A model generated the notes under the pieces. The model saw only the letters and a list, made by a program, of their open reading frames with translations. It had not been told where the DNA came from and ran no database searches. From an uncultured Prevotellaceae bacterium (GTDB lineage: Bacteria; Bacteroidota; Bacteroidia; Bacteroidales; Bacteroidaceae), in assembly GCA_900316355.1 (NCBI GenBank), contig ONCQ01000004.1, forward strand, positions 90,181-154,180: a stretch of DNA of 64,000 nucleotides. The letters are read 5' to 3'. Positions 1-13,806 of the stretch are shown piece after piece; the first letter of the stretch is position 1; each line of letters begins with the position of its first letter. The translations under genes and the position numbers were made by a program.

Positions 1-4207
<4,207 letters not shown>

Positions 4208-4216
4208 GATGTCATG

Positions 4217-7200
4217 TTAGAGGTTAATGGATACGCCTACGTTGACGCTACGTCCGGAGGGGAGCAGACCCGTGTCGATGCCCTGATAGAGGGCGTGGTT
4301 GCGGGCGCTCATCTCGGGATCGGTGCCCAAGTAGCGGGTGAGGGTGAAGAGGTTGTTGCCTTCAGCCCATACGCGCAGACCTTGGATGTATTCGTTGCGT
4401 ACTGGGATGACGTAGGTGACGCGTACGTTCTTCAGCTTCAGGTAGCTGCCATCTTCAATCCAGCGGTCGGACATGCGCTCGTTGTTGCGCCAGTCGTCAG
4501 CATCGGGGTAACATGCCTTGGGGATGTCTGTCTGCTGGCCTTCGTGAGTCCAGCGCTTCTGCATGGCCGTTGTCTGGTTGTAGGTGGTGTTGCCGCCTTC
4601 GAGAATGCTGCGCTGGTAGTTGTAGATGTCGTTGCCCAAGGAGTACTTGAAGTTGACATCCAGTCGCAGGTTCTTCCACGAGAGGGCTGTGAAGATGTTA
4701 CCGAAGAGGTCGGGGTTGGGATTGCCGATGACCACGCGATCGTTGTCGTCGATGACACCGTCGTTGTTCTGGTCCACGAAGCGTACATCACCCGCCTGGA
4801 AGACATCATACGGACGGCTCTCAACACCGGTGGGGTATTGCAGGTAGCCGTTCTTGCCGGCGGCGCGGGCTTCGGCATCGCTGGCGAGGACACCATTCGT
4901 CTCCCATCCGAAGAAACTGCCTGCGGCATAGCCCTCGGCGGTGAGGATGTTGTTGGTGCCATAGATGCTGTTGGTGACACCGTTCACGGGCTGACCGCCA
5001 ACGGTAAGGCCGTTGTTATAGGTCGGCAACTTGGTAATCTCATTGGTGTAGTGACCTACGCTCAGGCCCAATTCCCACTTCCAGTCCTTCTGGTTCAGCA
5101 GGGCTGCTGTGGCGTGCACCTCAAAGCCGCGGTTCTTGAGCTGACCGTCATTGGTCCAGTACTTTCCGAGACCGGAGATATAGTCGATTTCGCCCAGAGT
5201 GAGCAGGTTGTCGGTGGTGTTCATGAAGAAGTCCACGCCTGCGTTCAAGCGGTTCTTGATGAAGGAGCCTTCCAATGCCACGTTGAAGCGTGTGGTAGTT
5301 TCCCATTGGATGCTGCTGTTCTCGATATTCTTCAGCACCAGACCCACGGTATTGCCCGTTACGCGCTGGCTCTCCCAGTAGGTGCGGGCAGCATAGTAGT
5401 CGATGCCGTCGTTACCGCTCTGGTCGAAGCCGGCCGTCAGCTTCAGGTAGTTGATGCCCTTGCCAGGCTTGAACCATTTCTCATTGGAGATAACCCATCC
5501 CAACTGAATGCTGGGGAAGAAGCCCCAACTCACGCCGGCGATTTTCAGACCGCCTTTGGTGTTCTTTCCAAAGCGGCTGCTGGCCTGTGTGGAGAGGGTG
5601 AACTCCGCGAAGTACTTGTTCTGGAAGTTGTAGGCTGCATTGAGATAGTAGGCCATGTCAATCCAGTTGTCCTTCGTACCGCCGTAGTTGACGTAGGCCA
5701 TGTTCTTGGAGATGTTGGGCAACTTGTCGTTCTCGTTGTTGTAACCGCGGATGAAGGAGTAGCTGTAGTTGTAGTTGTTGTAGCGCCAGCCTCCGAAGAC
5801 GCTGATGTCATGTGCACCATAGGTGTTGGCCCACTCAATACGCAGGTCGTTGTTGATGGTCGTTTCCTTGGTGAACTGTGACTTCAGCACAGAGGAGATG
5901 GTGCCCAGGTCCTTCAACTGGTACAGCGTGGTACCGTTGATGGGCAGGAAGTATTTCTCGTTGTTGCGGTTCAGCGTGTAGCAGAAGCGGTCGCTGATGG
6001 CAAACTGCTTCGTGATCTGGTACTTCGGGGCGAAGTTGATGCTGATTTGTGTCATCTCAGCGTAGTTCTTATTTTTGCCCTTGCCGTTCTCCAGGATCCA
6101 ATAGGGGTTGCGGAGGCTCTCGTTGATGTCGGGATCCAGCTGATTAGCAAACTGGAAGGGGTTCTGGACCCACTGACCCAGAAGGGCTGTGGAGGCATAC
6201 TTACCGGCATAGGAGTCAGAGAGCTCCAGCTTGCCTGTGGCCTCGCTGTGGTAGTAGGCGTAGGGCGACAGGAACGGTGCCTGCAGGAGACCCAGCACAT
6301 TGGTGGAGCCGATGTTCTGCATGTCGTAGTTTTCGCTCCAGCCGCTGTCCATCACATTGTAGGAGGTCTGGTTGTAGGCGATGTCCAGCGCAGCACGGAG
6401 CTTCGAGAATATCTGGATGTCGGTGTTGAAGCGCAGGTTCAGACGGCTGAAGTCATTGCCCTTGAGGGTGGAGGTGCCGTTGGCGTAGCCCAGTGACAGC
6501 GCATACATACCGATTTCATCACCGCCTTCCACACTCACCTTATAGTTCTGTGTGAAGGTGTTGCGGTAGAGATTATCCTGCCAGTTGGTGTTGTTGTGGA
6601 AGATGCTGTAATAGTAGTTGCTGCTTTCCGGTGCATCGTTTAGGAAGGTGTATTTGTTGAGGCTGCTGGTGGAGGACTCGCGCACCTCCTTCACCGTACC
6701 TGCCAGCTCACTGACGTAGTTGCGGTAGGCATTGCCGTCCATCATCTTGATCTTGCTGGGGATGAACTCGGTACCGCCATAGACGCGAACATTGATCTTG
6801 GTGGCCATGCTGTGGCCGCGCTTGGTGTTGATGATGACCACGCCATTGGCACCTTTGGCGCCATACAGGGCGGTACCGTTCTTGAGCACCTTGATGCTCT
6901 CCACGTTGTCAGGATCCAAGCCTGCGAGGAGGTTGTTGTAGTAGCCCTCGTGGAGGCTGGGACGGTCCTCTTCGAGATCGACCATGTTACCGTCGATGAT
7001 GAACAGGGGCTGTGCGTTGGCGTTCAGCGAGTTCACACCGCGGATGGTGAAGTAGGCACCCTGAGCGGGTAGGCCGCTGCGGTTCACGGAGTGGATGTCG
7101 GCCGCCAACAGGTTCTGCATGTCGGTCTCGATGCTCAGGGAGCTGGTCTCATTCAGCTTGACTTCCTTTTCTGCCAGAATGGTAGTGCCATCTGTGTAGT

Positions 7201-7654
7201 AGCTCTTGAACTTGCTACTCAGTAGGCGGGCATCCTGATTTGTCTCGCCCTTGATGGCGACTTGCAGGAGGTTATACTCGGGCGCTTCCACGATGAGGGC
7301 ATGGCAGAACACCGGCACTTGCAGCTGGTAGGTACCGTCCTCTTCGGTCAGCGTGGAATACTTGGGAAGTTGCAAAGCCTGCACGCGCACGCCACTCATC
7401 GGTTCGCCTGTGGCATCATCTACGATGCGTCCGGCCACCGCTTTCATGGGATACTGCTTGTCAGCCTTCTTGTGCAGGCGGAGTTTCGCTAGGGCGATAC
7501 TGTCTTTTTCAGCGGTATCATCCACGCGTTCTTCCTGGAACATATCCTGGGCCATGAGGGGGGCGACGCTGCCGCTGGCAATGAAGAGCAGGCAAAGCCC
7601 CAGGCGGATGGCCATATCTTTGAATGGATTGAAATAGGATCTCATACGTATCAT
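4217..7654 (-). CDS. SusC/RagA-family TonB-dependent transporter
   Basis: Outer-membrane TonB-dependent channel that imports the oligosaccharide or other ligand delivered by SusD. The 1145-aa protein has a signal peptide (LCLLFIASGSVAPLMAQ), a carboxypeptidase-regulatory-like domain (VAGRIVDDATGEPMSGVRV, about residues 70-150) and a plug with the SusC hallmarks FIIDGNMVD and KGANGVVIINTKRG. A long beta-barrel follows, ending in GVSINL with a terminal hydrophobic residue. Immediately downstream is its SusD partner (9-nt gap). Upstream is a fasciclin lipoprotein (23-nt gap). The linker between the N-terminal domain and the plug is longer than usual. Confidence 0.95.
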   Translation of the reverse strand: MIRMRSYFNPFKDMAIRLGLCLLFIASGSVAPLMAQDMFQEERVDDTAEKDSIALAKLRLHKKADKQYPMKAVAGRIVDDATGEPMSGVRVQALQLPKYSTLTEEDGTYQLQVPVFCHALIVEAPEYNLLQVAIKGETNQDARLLSSKFKSYYTDGTTILAEKEVKLNETSSLSIETDMQNLLAADIHSVNRSGLPAQGAYFTIRGVNSLNANAQPLFIIDGNMVDLEEDRPSLHEGYYNNLLAGLDPDNVESIKVLKNGTALYGAKGANGVVIINTKRGHSMATKINVRVYGGTEFIPSKIKMMDGNAYRNYVSELAGTVKEVRESSTSSLNKYTFLNDAPESSNYYYSIFHNNTNWQDNLYRNTFTQNYKVSVEGGDEIGMYALSLGYANGTSTLKGNDFSRLNLRFNTDIQIFSKLRAALDIAYNQTSYNVMDSGWSENYDMQNIGSTNVLGLLQAPFLSPYAYYHSEATGKLELSDSYAGKYASTALLGQWVQNPFQFANQLDPDINESLRNPYWILENGKGKNKNYAEMTQISINFAPKYQITKQFAISDRFCYTLNRNNEKYFLPINGTTLYQLKDLGTISSVLKSQFTKETTINNDLRIEWANTYGAHDISVFGGWRYNNYNYSYSFIRGYNNENDKLPNISKNMAYVNYGGTKDNWIDMAYYLNAAYNFQNKYFAEFTLSTQASSRFGKNTKGGLKIAGVSWGFFPSIQLGWVISNEKWFKPGKGINYLKLTAGFDQSGNDGIDYYAARTYWESQRVTGNTVGLVLKNIENSSIQWETTTRFNVALEGSFIKNRLNAGVDFFMNTTDNLLTLGEIDYISGLGKYWTNDGQLKNRGFEVHATAALLNQKDWKWELGLSVGHYTNEITKLPTYNNGLTVGGQPVNGVTNSIYGTNNILTAEGYAAGSFFGWETNGVLASDAEARAAGKNGYLQYPTGVESRPYDVFQAGDVRFVDQNNDGVIDDNDRVVIGNPNPDLFGNIFTALSWKNLRLDVNFKYSLGNDIYNYQRSILEGGNTTYNQTTAMQKRWTHEGQQTDIPKACYPDADDWRNNERMSDRWIEDGSYLKLKNVRVTYVIPVRNEYIQGLRVWAEGNNLFTLTRYLGTDPEMSARNHALYQGIDTGLLPSGRSVNVGVSINL

Positions 7655-7677
7655 ATCAGAAGGTTTAAGAATTCACG

Positions 7678-9627
7678 TTATTCTTCATTGCTCTTTGGGC
7701 GCAGGATGATGCGATCCAAGTTAAAGCGGGATTGATAACCTTGCTTGGTCAGCGTTGATGTGATGCGCTGAGAAGCAATCTTGATGGTCGGGTAGGCCTT
7801 GGGTAGGTTGCGATAGGAATTCGGGAAGGTGATGATGTCGTCTAACCAGAGGGTGTCCACCTTCGCGCCTTGATAATCGATGTAGGCTGTCGTCTTCAGG
7901 GTCTCCGGGTCAGTCCACTTGAGGTTCGCAGTTGTCTTTTCCTTCTTGTCCTCTTCCAGATAGGTGATGGTGACCGTCAGCCTGTTCTTCTTGACGGCCT
8001 CAGGATCCAGCTCCGGATCGATGTTATTGCGATAGAAGTCAGGAACCAGTACGATGCCGACTTGATAGGGCAGGTTGCTAAGAACTTGAGCATCTTCATC
8101 GTTGCTTCTCAGTTTGAAACTTACCTGAGGTTCACCGTTGTTGCGATAGAAGGACATGAACGTACCGTTTTTGCTTACAGTGCCATACTTCTGAGCAAAC
8201 TTACCACTATTGTCTATGCTCATGTAATCATAGTGAGCCATGTAGGTGTAGTGTTCCGTGTCTTTGATTTCGGAATCCGTTAGGTTGTAGCGGACATTTT
8301 GGAAGATGGCGTACGGAGCCACTTTGACCTCCACGTTGAGCGCATTGTAGGTCTTACGATAGTTCCAGTGGTCCACCGAATATACCAGACCGTTGCTGAC
8401 ATAGACTGGGGCTTTGTCCTCGAAGAGCAGTTTACGGACATCCTCAGTTCCTTCCTTGTCAATCAGGAAGGTATCCACGCGGGTGTTGAAGAGCTTGCTA
8501 ATCTTGTACTTCAGGAAGGATTCAACTGTCCAGAAGTCCGGCTGCTCAGGTGTGCGACGCTGCATGCGGATGTTGAATGCCAGCGGCGATACGATGTCCA
8601 TGGCGATGGCATCTTCCTGCAGGTCGTTCGTGACCTCCAATAACATATTCGCCTTGGCGGTGCTATTGTCCTTCGGCAGGTCATCTAACTTGGACATATC
8701 GAAGTAGTTGTCTGCATAGTTGTACCAGGGTCTCATCTGCTCTGCTGCTTCCTCCCATGCGGCATCCGTTGGGAGTACCATCGCCCAGGTACTGTCTTCC
8801 TGCTCGATATTGGCGTTGAGGCCCTTGTGCGGCATCGCCCATTCGATGGCGTTGGGCTGGTAGGAATAGTAGTAGAGCGAATTGAAGCGGGTATAGACGC
8901 TATCTACATAGATGGGCTCGCCCGTTTCGGGATCCGTTCCTGCCACGGCACTGAGATTCGAGTTGAAATAGAGCGTGTCGTGACGGTTAATCCAATCGTT
9001 CAGATGGGTGTAGCCCTTGTTGGCACGGATATACTCGTAAATGTTATAGGCAAAGGGAATCTGGGCGCTGACGATATGCATGACACCGTTCGTGGCGCTG
9101 AGGTTGCTCTTTGTCAGGGGGATGTCCTTGATGGTCTTGGCCTCGCGGTCAAAGGTGCCCTTCTTGTTGTTAAGGAATATGAGGCGCTCAGCCTTGCCCT
9201 GCGGGTTCATGCCGGAGGCCACATAGCGGTTGCGGGCCAGATGGTTGCCAATCAGGCGGAGGAAAGCATCATAGGGGCTGACTAACAGGAGCTCTTCATA
9301 CTCCTCCACATCCGCTTTCGTGAACGCGGTGTTGTCGGGGGCGAACAAGGTCAGCACCTGATTGCCATTGAGGATATCCTTGAAGGTGTAGCCTTCAATC
9401 TTATGCTTCTCATCTTTGAAGGCGGGTGTCTTCTCCACGATGCTGGCAAAGTTGGACAACTCGGGGTTGCTGGACAGCAGCGACCACAGCGACTCTGTGG
9501 CGATGCCGTCAGCACCATCCCCTTCGGGAATATCGAAATGGTCATCAGCGCAGGAGATGAAGGCGGCCGACATGACGAGCCCCCATACTCCCAAGAGAAT
9601 GACTTTGGTTAAATTCGTTCGTATCAT
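7678..9627 (-). CDS. Fasciclin (FAS1) domain lipoprotein
   Basis: Predicted surface lipoprotein of 649 aa; fasciclin domains are generally adhesion or carbohydrate/protein-binding modules. It has an N-terminal signal with lipobox ending FISC, then a FAS1 domain (about residues 45-200) with the typical patterns TLFAPDNTAF and ATNGVMHIVSAQ. A second, diverged FAS1-like segment (about 205-380) contains MVLPTDAAWEEA. The C-terminal third resembles no domain I recognise. It sits between another fasciclin gene (19 nt upstream) and a SusC gene (23 nt downstream), so it probably acts with the outer-membrane importer. The ligand is unknown. Confidence 0.88.
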   Translation of the reverse strand: MIRTNLTKVILLGVWGLVMSAAFISCADDHFDIPEGDGADGIATESLWSLLSSNPELSNFASIVEKTPAFKDEKHKIEGYTFKDILNGNQVLTLFAPDNTAFTKADVEEYEELLLVSPYDAFLRLIGNHLARNRYVASGMNPQGKAERLIFLNNKKGTFDREAKTIKDIPLTKSNLSATNGVMHIVSAQIPFAYNIYEYIRANKGYTHLNDWINRHDTLYFNSNLSAVAGTDPETGEPIYVDSVYTRFNSLYYYSYQPNAIEWAMPHKGLNANIEQEDSTWAMVLPTDAAWEEAAEQMRPWYNYADNYFDMSKLDDLPKDNSTAKANMLLEVTNDLQEDAIAMDIVSPLAFNIRMQRRTPEQPDFWTVESFLKYKISKLFNTRVDTFLIDKEGTEDVRKLLFEDKAPVYVSNGLVYSVDHWNYRKTYNALNVEVKVAPYAIFQNVRYNLTDSEIKDTEHYTYMAHYDYMSIDNSGKFAQKYGTVSKNGTFMSFYRNNGEPQVSFKLRSNDEDAQVLSNLPYQVGIVLVPDFYRNNIDPELDPEAVKKNRLTVTITYLEEDKKEKTTANLKWTDPETLKTTAYIDYQGAKVDTLWLDDIITFPNSYRNLPKAYPTIKIASQRITSTLTKQGYQSRFNLDRIILRPKSNEE

Positions 9628-9646
9628 ATTTTCGATGTTTTTTAGG

Positions 9647-11953
9647 TTACCAAATGTCTTCGGGCTCTACGGGATTGTCATAGACATTCTTTTCGACAAA
9701 CTCAAAGTAGTCCATGAAGAACTGCAGTTCTTCGTCGTCGAGCACGCTCTTAAATCGGATGTAGTAGGTCTTGTCGGGATCCATGTCCTCGCTCACCATG
9801 ATGCGTCGTGTGACGTTCTCGTTCTCGATGCCCAGATTGGCCGTCGTCGATTGTCCGCAATGGTAGTACTTCGGACCTTTCATGAAGCCGCGGGCGCGCA
9901 GGGCCTTGTTGATCTCATCCTGCTCCTCCATGCTGAGTGAAGACTCATTCTTGTAGTCGGCGTCCGAGGTGTAGCCGAACGTGGAGGTCTGGTTGCCGTT
10001 CTTGAAGCGGTGACGTACGAAGCCGATGCGGAGGTCCATGGGGATGTCCTTGGCAGGCAAGTAGTTCGGGTTGTCACCGAAATATACCTGGCACATGCTT
10101 CGCTTGGACGAGCCGGAGCTCACGCCGAAGCGTACCTCATAGTGTCCGCGCTTGGGCACGGGCGGCAACTTCATGGTGAATTCGTACTTACCGATGATAT
10201 TAAACTCGTCGCCCTGATAGTTGTGCCAGCCGCGGTTGTAACCGGAGAGATAGTAGAAACCGGTGCCTTCGCGCATGCTCACGTCGGCCAGGTAGGGGTA
10301 TTCTACGGGGAAGCCGACAGTGCCGCCCGTCGTATGGCCGGCGGGGGAGAAGGAATATTTACCCATTGGTCGGCGTAGCTCGTTGTTGATCATCTCCGGG
10401 AACATGGCTGCCATGTTGATGCGGATGCGTTCGCCTGCGAGGCGGTTTTGGACATTCTCGGTATATACCAGCATCCGTTCGATGGGATAGATGCAGCTGT
10501 TCAACAGCTTCTTATGCTTGGCGGCGTCCTCCGCCTGGAAGCGTACCTTCACACCGCGGTTCTCGTCGGGGTAGAAGACGGCAGCGGAACCGGGATCCTT
10601 GAACATACCACTCTCATGGTAGCTGTTGTTGTCCTTACTGCTTTCATCGCTGAACATACCGCGTCCGTTCTTTAGAATGGGGAAACGGTTGAGGTAGATG
10701 CCGGCGTTGCCGTCGGTGCGTTCGGCGTCCTCATCGGCACTCTCCTTGCTCTGGTAGATTTTCAGCAGGCGGCGCTTGCCCATCGTGGTGTAGTACTCAT
10801 ACACGGGCACGGTGAAATGTCCCTCTGTGGTGCTGTAGCAATAGCCGTTCTCGTTGTAGTGGATAACCAGCTTGTCCGGCGTCAGCTTATAGGGCAGAAC
10901 GTGGTAGGTGACGAACTGGTTCAGGATATTCTCCTCGTTCTTGAAATCGTTGTCCTGACGGGCATGGGGATAGACTCCTTTCTGAATCAGGTAGTTCTTG
11001 ATGTCTATAGCCTCAATCTGGTTGTAGCTCTTGTGGATGCCTTCCTTTGCCAATTCCTTCTCCCAAAAGTCATCCGTCTCGGAGAAGATGGTGAAGCCGT
11101 ATTTGCGGTGGTCAGGGATGGGGCCTGTGCCTTCCGGGGCTGAGTGTAGCGGCAGGTCTTTCACGCTTCTGTTCTTGTAGAGCTTCTCCCACACATCGTC
11201 CTGTGTCTTGCTGAGGGTGTCCTCCAGACCACAGGCTAGGATAAGCTTGGCCATGACCACGAAGCCTTTCTCATTTTCAGCCACAAGTTGGCGGAACATA
11301 TCGGCCATCGTGTCGTTGCTGGGCGCGATGACGGCGTGGACTTCGTGTACGCGGCCGTTGAGCGTTTTCACATCGCGGTTCCTCAAGTCAATCAGCGCAT
11401 GGCCGTTGATGAAGACGGAGTCCGTCTGGTCCACATGTGTCTTGTAGAGTTTGCGGTCGTTGAGGTTGGGGAGGGTGAACTCATCCTCGTCATTCTGAGA
11501 GAGGATGTCGCCCATCTCCAGCACCTTGTCGATGTTGCTGCCGTCGAGCACGCTGTTATAGACGATGACCTTGCGCACGGAGTCCAGTGTGGCCTCGGAG
11601 CGGAAACCGTTCCATGAGGGTTCGCTGATGATTCCTTTTTTATACAGGGAGTCCAGATAGTCGTGGATGGCCTCGTTGTTGGGTGCGAAGCAGGTGTAGG
11701 CGCCGCGTGTTGCCAGCAGCTGTGCCACCGTAGAATTTGACTGCTCACTGATGGGCACCTGATGGAGCAGGCTGGCATATTCGGTGTATCTGTAAGCCGA
11801 ATCGCTATGCTCCAGAAAGCTCATAATGGTATAGTCCGATGCTGTGAATCGGTCCTCGGTGTTAATTTCCTCAGTACATGATGCCATGAACCCTATGAGA
11901 AGAGCCGCAAGGATGCCCCATGTGCTTCGGCGTATGCTTGTCATATCTTTCAT
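9647..11953 (-). CDS. Fasciclin (FAS1) domain lipoprotein
   Basis: Lipoprotein of 768 aa with signal peptide and lipobox (GFMASC). The first FAS1 domain (about residues 40-215) contains CFAPNNEAIHDYL and ends in VHEVHAVIAP. A second FAS1-like region (about 220-400) contains FTIFSETDDFW and NQFVTYHVLP. The C-terminal half, about residues 440-768, may be a beta-sandwich domain but I do not recognise it. It follows the SusD gene by 26 nt and precedes a second fasciclin gene by 19 nt. The start could also be the Met at codon 4. The role is inferred from context: a surface accessory protein of the SusCD system. Confidence 0.86.
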   Translation of the reverse strand: MKDMTSIRRSTWGILAALLIGFMASCTEEINTEDRFTASDYTIMSFLEHSDSAYRYTEYASLLHQVPISEQSNSTVAQLLATRGAYTCFAPNNEAIHDYLDSLYKKGIISEPSWNGFRSEATLDSVRKVIVYNSVLDGSNIDKVLEMGDILSQNDEDEFTLPNLNDRKLYKTHVDQTDSVFINGHALIDLRNRDVKTLNGRVHEVHAVIAPSNDTMADMFRQLVAENEKGFVVMAKLILACGLEDTLSKTQDDVWEKLYKNRSVKDLPLHSAPEGTGPIPDHRKYGFTIFSETDDFWEKELAKEGIHKSYNQIEAIDIKNYLIQKGVYPHARQDNDFKNEENILNQFVTYHVLPYKLTPDKLVIHYNENGYCYSTTEGHFTVPVYEYYTTMGKRRLLKIYQSKESADEDAERTDGNAGIYLNRFPILKNGRGMFSDESSKDNNSYHESGMFKDPGSAAVFYPDENRGVKVRFQAEDAAKHKKLLNSCIYPIERMLVYTENVQNRLAGERIRINMAAMFPEMINNELRRPMGKYSFSPAGHTTGGTVGFPVEYPYLADVSMREGTGFYYLSGYNRGWHNYQGDEFNIIGKYEFTMKLPPVPKRGHYEVRFGVSSGSSKRSMCQVYFGDNPNYLPAKDIPMDLRIGFVRHRFKNGNQTSTFGYTSDADYKNESSLSMEEQDEINKALRARGFMKGPKYYHCGQSTTANLGIENENVTRRIMVSEDMDPDKTYYIRFKSVLDDEELQFFMDYFEFVEKNVYDNPVEPEDIW

Positions 11954-11979
11954 AATCGTATGTATTTCAGTTTGACAGC

Positions 11980-13794
11980 TTATTTCGGAATATCATTGAC
12001 TTTCTCACGGTTCCAGACAGGATTCTGGGGAATGAGATAGTGGTTGGCACTGCGTTCACGATAGTAGATGGGGCAGTACAGGCCATAGCGGTTTTGGATG
12101 CGGCTGATAAGGTTAGTGTACAATTGGCTGTAGTAACCTTTCGCCATGAATGTCTCTATCATCTCCTTGACGCCCGCTGCACCATCCTTATATTGCGGCT
12201 CACGTGGATCTTCGTTGGTGCCGCCGCCGATGCGTTCGGCGTAGCGTACAAGGTCAAACCAGCGTTTACCTTCGCCCAACAGTTCGATGAGGCGCTCTTT
12301 CATTACCAGCTTGATGCAGGCATCCTTGCTGTTGTCGGCGGTGGCGGAGGACAGGCCTGTCATTTGGTCCAGCATAGAGCGCTTCTGAATGGCATCCACG
12401 ATGCTGCGGCACTTGGCATAGTCGCCCGTGATGGCGTAGGCTTCAGCCATCATCAGCATCACATCGGTCATGCGGTAGAAAATCCAATTGGTATAGCTAT
12501 TAGAGCTAATAGGGATGACATCTGTGCAGAGGTTGGTGGATGACCTGTCAAAGCTCGCCTGTAACCATTTCGCGCAGTAGTAAAGCTGTCCGTTGGTTTT
12601 GATCTCACGGGTGGCGGTGAAGTAGTACTTTTCATCCGCGCAGCTATACCATACGCGGCAGTCCTTGTCCACGCGATCGGCCCCCACGGCGTTCTTTACG
12701 GCATCGTAGCTTGCTGCCAGTTGGAATTTGAAGTCACTGGAGTAGCCCCATAAGGTGCGCGTAAAATTGCTGGTGCGTTGGTCCGCTGCGGAGTACTGCA
12801 GCTCAAACATGCTTTCCTCGCTGTTACCCGTGTAGAAAATGGCGTTATAGCTGTTGACAGTGATGTCGCTGCTGTTGCCATTGTACAGGTTCTGCATATC
12901 CTCATTCTTGATGAGCATCGCATTGGTCAGGCCGCTGCCGAAGTCATCCTTCTTGTTGACATTGCGGTCAAAGGAGCTATTGTTAATCTGTTCGTTCTGC
13001 TTGGCCAGGGCATCCAAGGATTTCTGACCGTATTCAATTACCTTCTGGGCATCAGCCTGAATGTCAGACTCTGGGTAGCCACGACCCTCGCGCAGGGCGC
13101 TGCGCCACAGGTGCATGTCGGCCAAGAGGGCGTAGATGGCAGTGTTGGTAATCAGGCCCTTGGTGTCGCGTTCGCTGGGGAAGCGGCTCTTGGCCTGACC
13201 CGCCACGGGGGTGACATCGTTGATGAGCCAGTCCAAAACCTCCATCTGAGGCGTGAGCGTGAAGTCGTGCACATCCTCGTCGGAGTTGATGACCGTGGTG
13301 GTGAAGGGGATGTCCTTGAAGGCGCGAATCAGGTAGAAATAGTTCAGGGCGCGGAGGCCTGTCATCTCTGCCTTCATTTGTTGCCATTCTGTGGGGGTGA
13401 ATTGCGGGTCTTTCTCCAGCACTTCCTCGCCATGAGACAGCACCTTGTTGCAGTAATTGATGGTTGTATAGACGCCACCCCAGTCAAATTCAGACATGGT
13501 GGAGTCGGGGTTGCCCAACATGATTTCCTTATAGTTACTACTGTTGGGGTTGTGTGAGTTCCAATGGTAGGCATCAGAACGAATGTCACCCCATACATTC
13601 AGGTTGAGGAGGGTGTTGGACATCTGCATATAGGCTCCGTAGCGGACGCCTTCCAGGTCGTTCTTGTCTTCCCAGAAATTCTCTTCCACCACGCGGTCTT
13701 GCGGATAGATGGTCAGGAAGTCGTTGCAGGACAGCATACTGAGACTGGCGAGCCCCAGTACGGCAATGCTTGAATAATATGTGATTCGTTTCAT
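11980..13794 (-). CDS. SusD/RagB-family glycan-binding lipoprotein
   Basis: Canonical SusD homologue of 604 aa: outer-membrane lipoprotein that binds substrate and caps its SusC transporter. The signal peptide ends in a lipobox (SMLSC), followed by the family N-terminus NDFLTIYPQDRVVEENFW. The TPR segment contains EMTGLRALNYFYLIRAF (about residue 145) and the C-terminus carries ERLIELLGEGKRWFDLVRY plus the final YLIPQNP motif typical of RagB/SusD. It begins 12 nt downstream of its SusC partner, and a fasciclin gene follows. Confidence 0.96.
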   Translation of the reverse strand: MKRITYYSSIAVLGLASLSMLSCNDFLTIYPQDRVVEENFWEDKNDLEGVRYGAYMQMSNTLLNLNVWGDIRSDAYHWNSHNPNSSNYKEIMLGNPDSTMSEFDWGGVYTTINYCNKVLSHGEEVLEKDPQFTPTEWQQMKAEMTGLRALNYFYLIRAFKDIPFTTTVINSDEDVHDFTLTPQMEVLDWLINDVTPVAGQAKSRFPSERDTKGLITNTAIYALLADMHLWRSALREGRGYPESDIQADAQKVIEYGQKSLDALAKQNEQINNSSFDRNVNKKDDFGSGLTNAMLIKNEDMQNLYNGNSSDITVNSYNAIFYTGNSEESMFELQYSAADQRTSNFTRTLWGYSSDFKFQLAASYDAVKNAVGADRVDKDCRVWYSCADEKYYFTATREIKTNGQLYYCAKWLQASFDRSSTNLCTDVIPISSNSYTNWIFYRMTDVMLMMAEAYAITGDYAKCRSIVDAIQKRSMLDQMTGLSSATADNSKDACIKLVMKERLIELLGEGKRWFDLVRYAERIGGGTNEDPREPQYKDGAAGVKEMIETFMAKGYYSQLYTNLISRIQNRYGLYCPIYYRERSANHYLIPQNPVWNREKVNDIPK

Positions 13795-13806
13795 ATCGCT
13801 GTACTT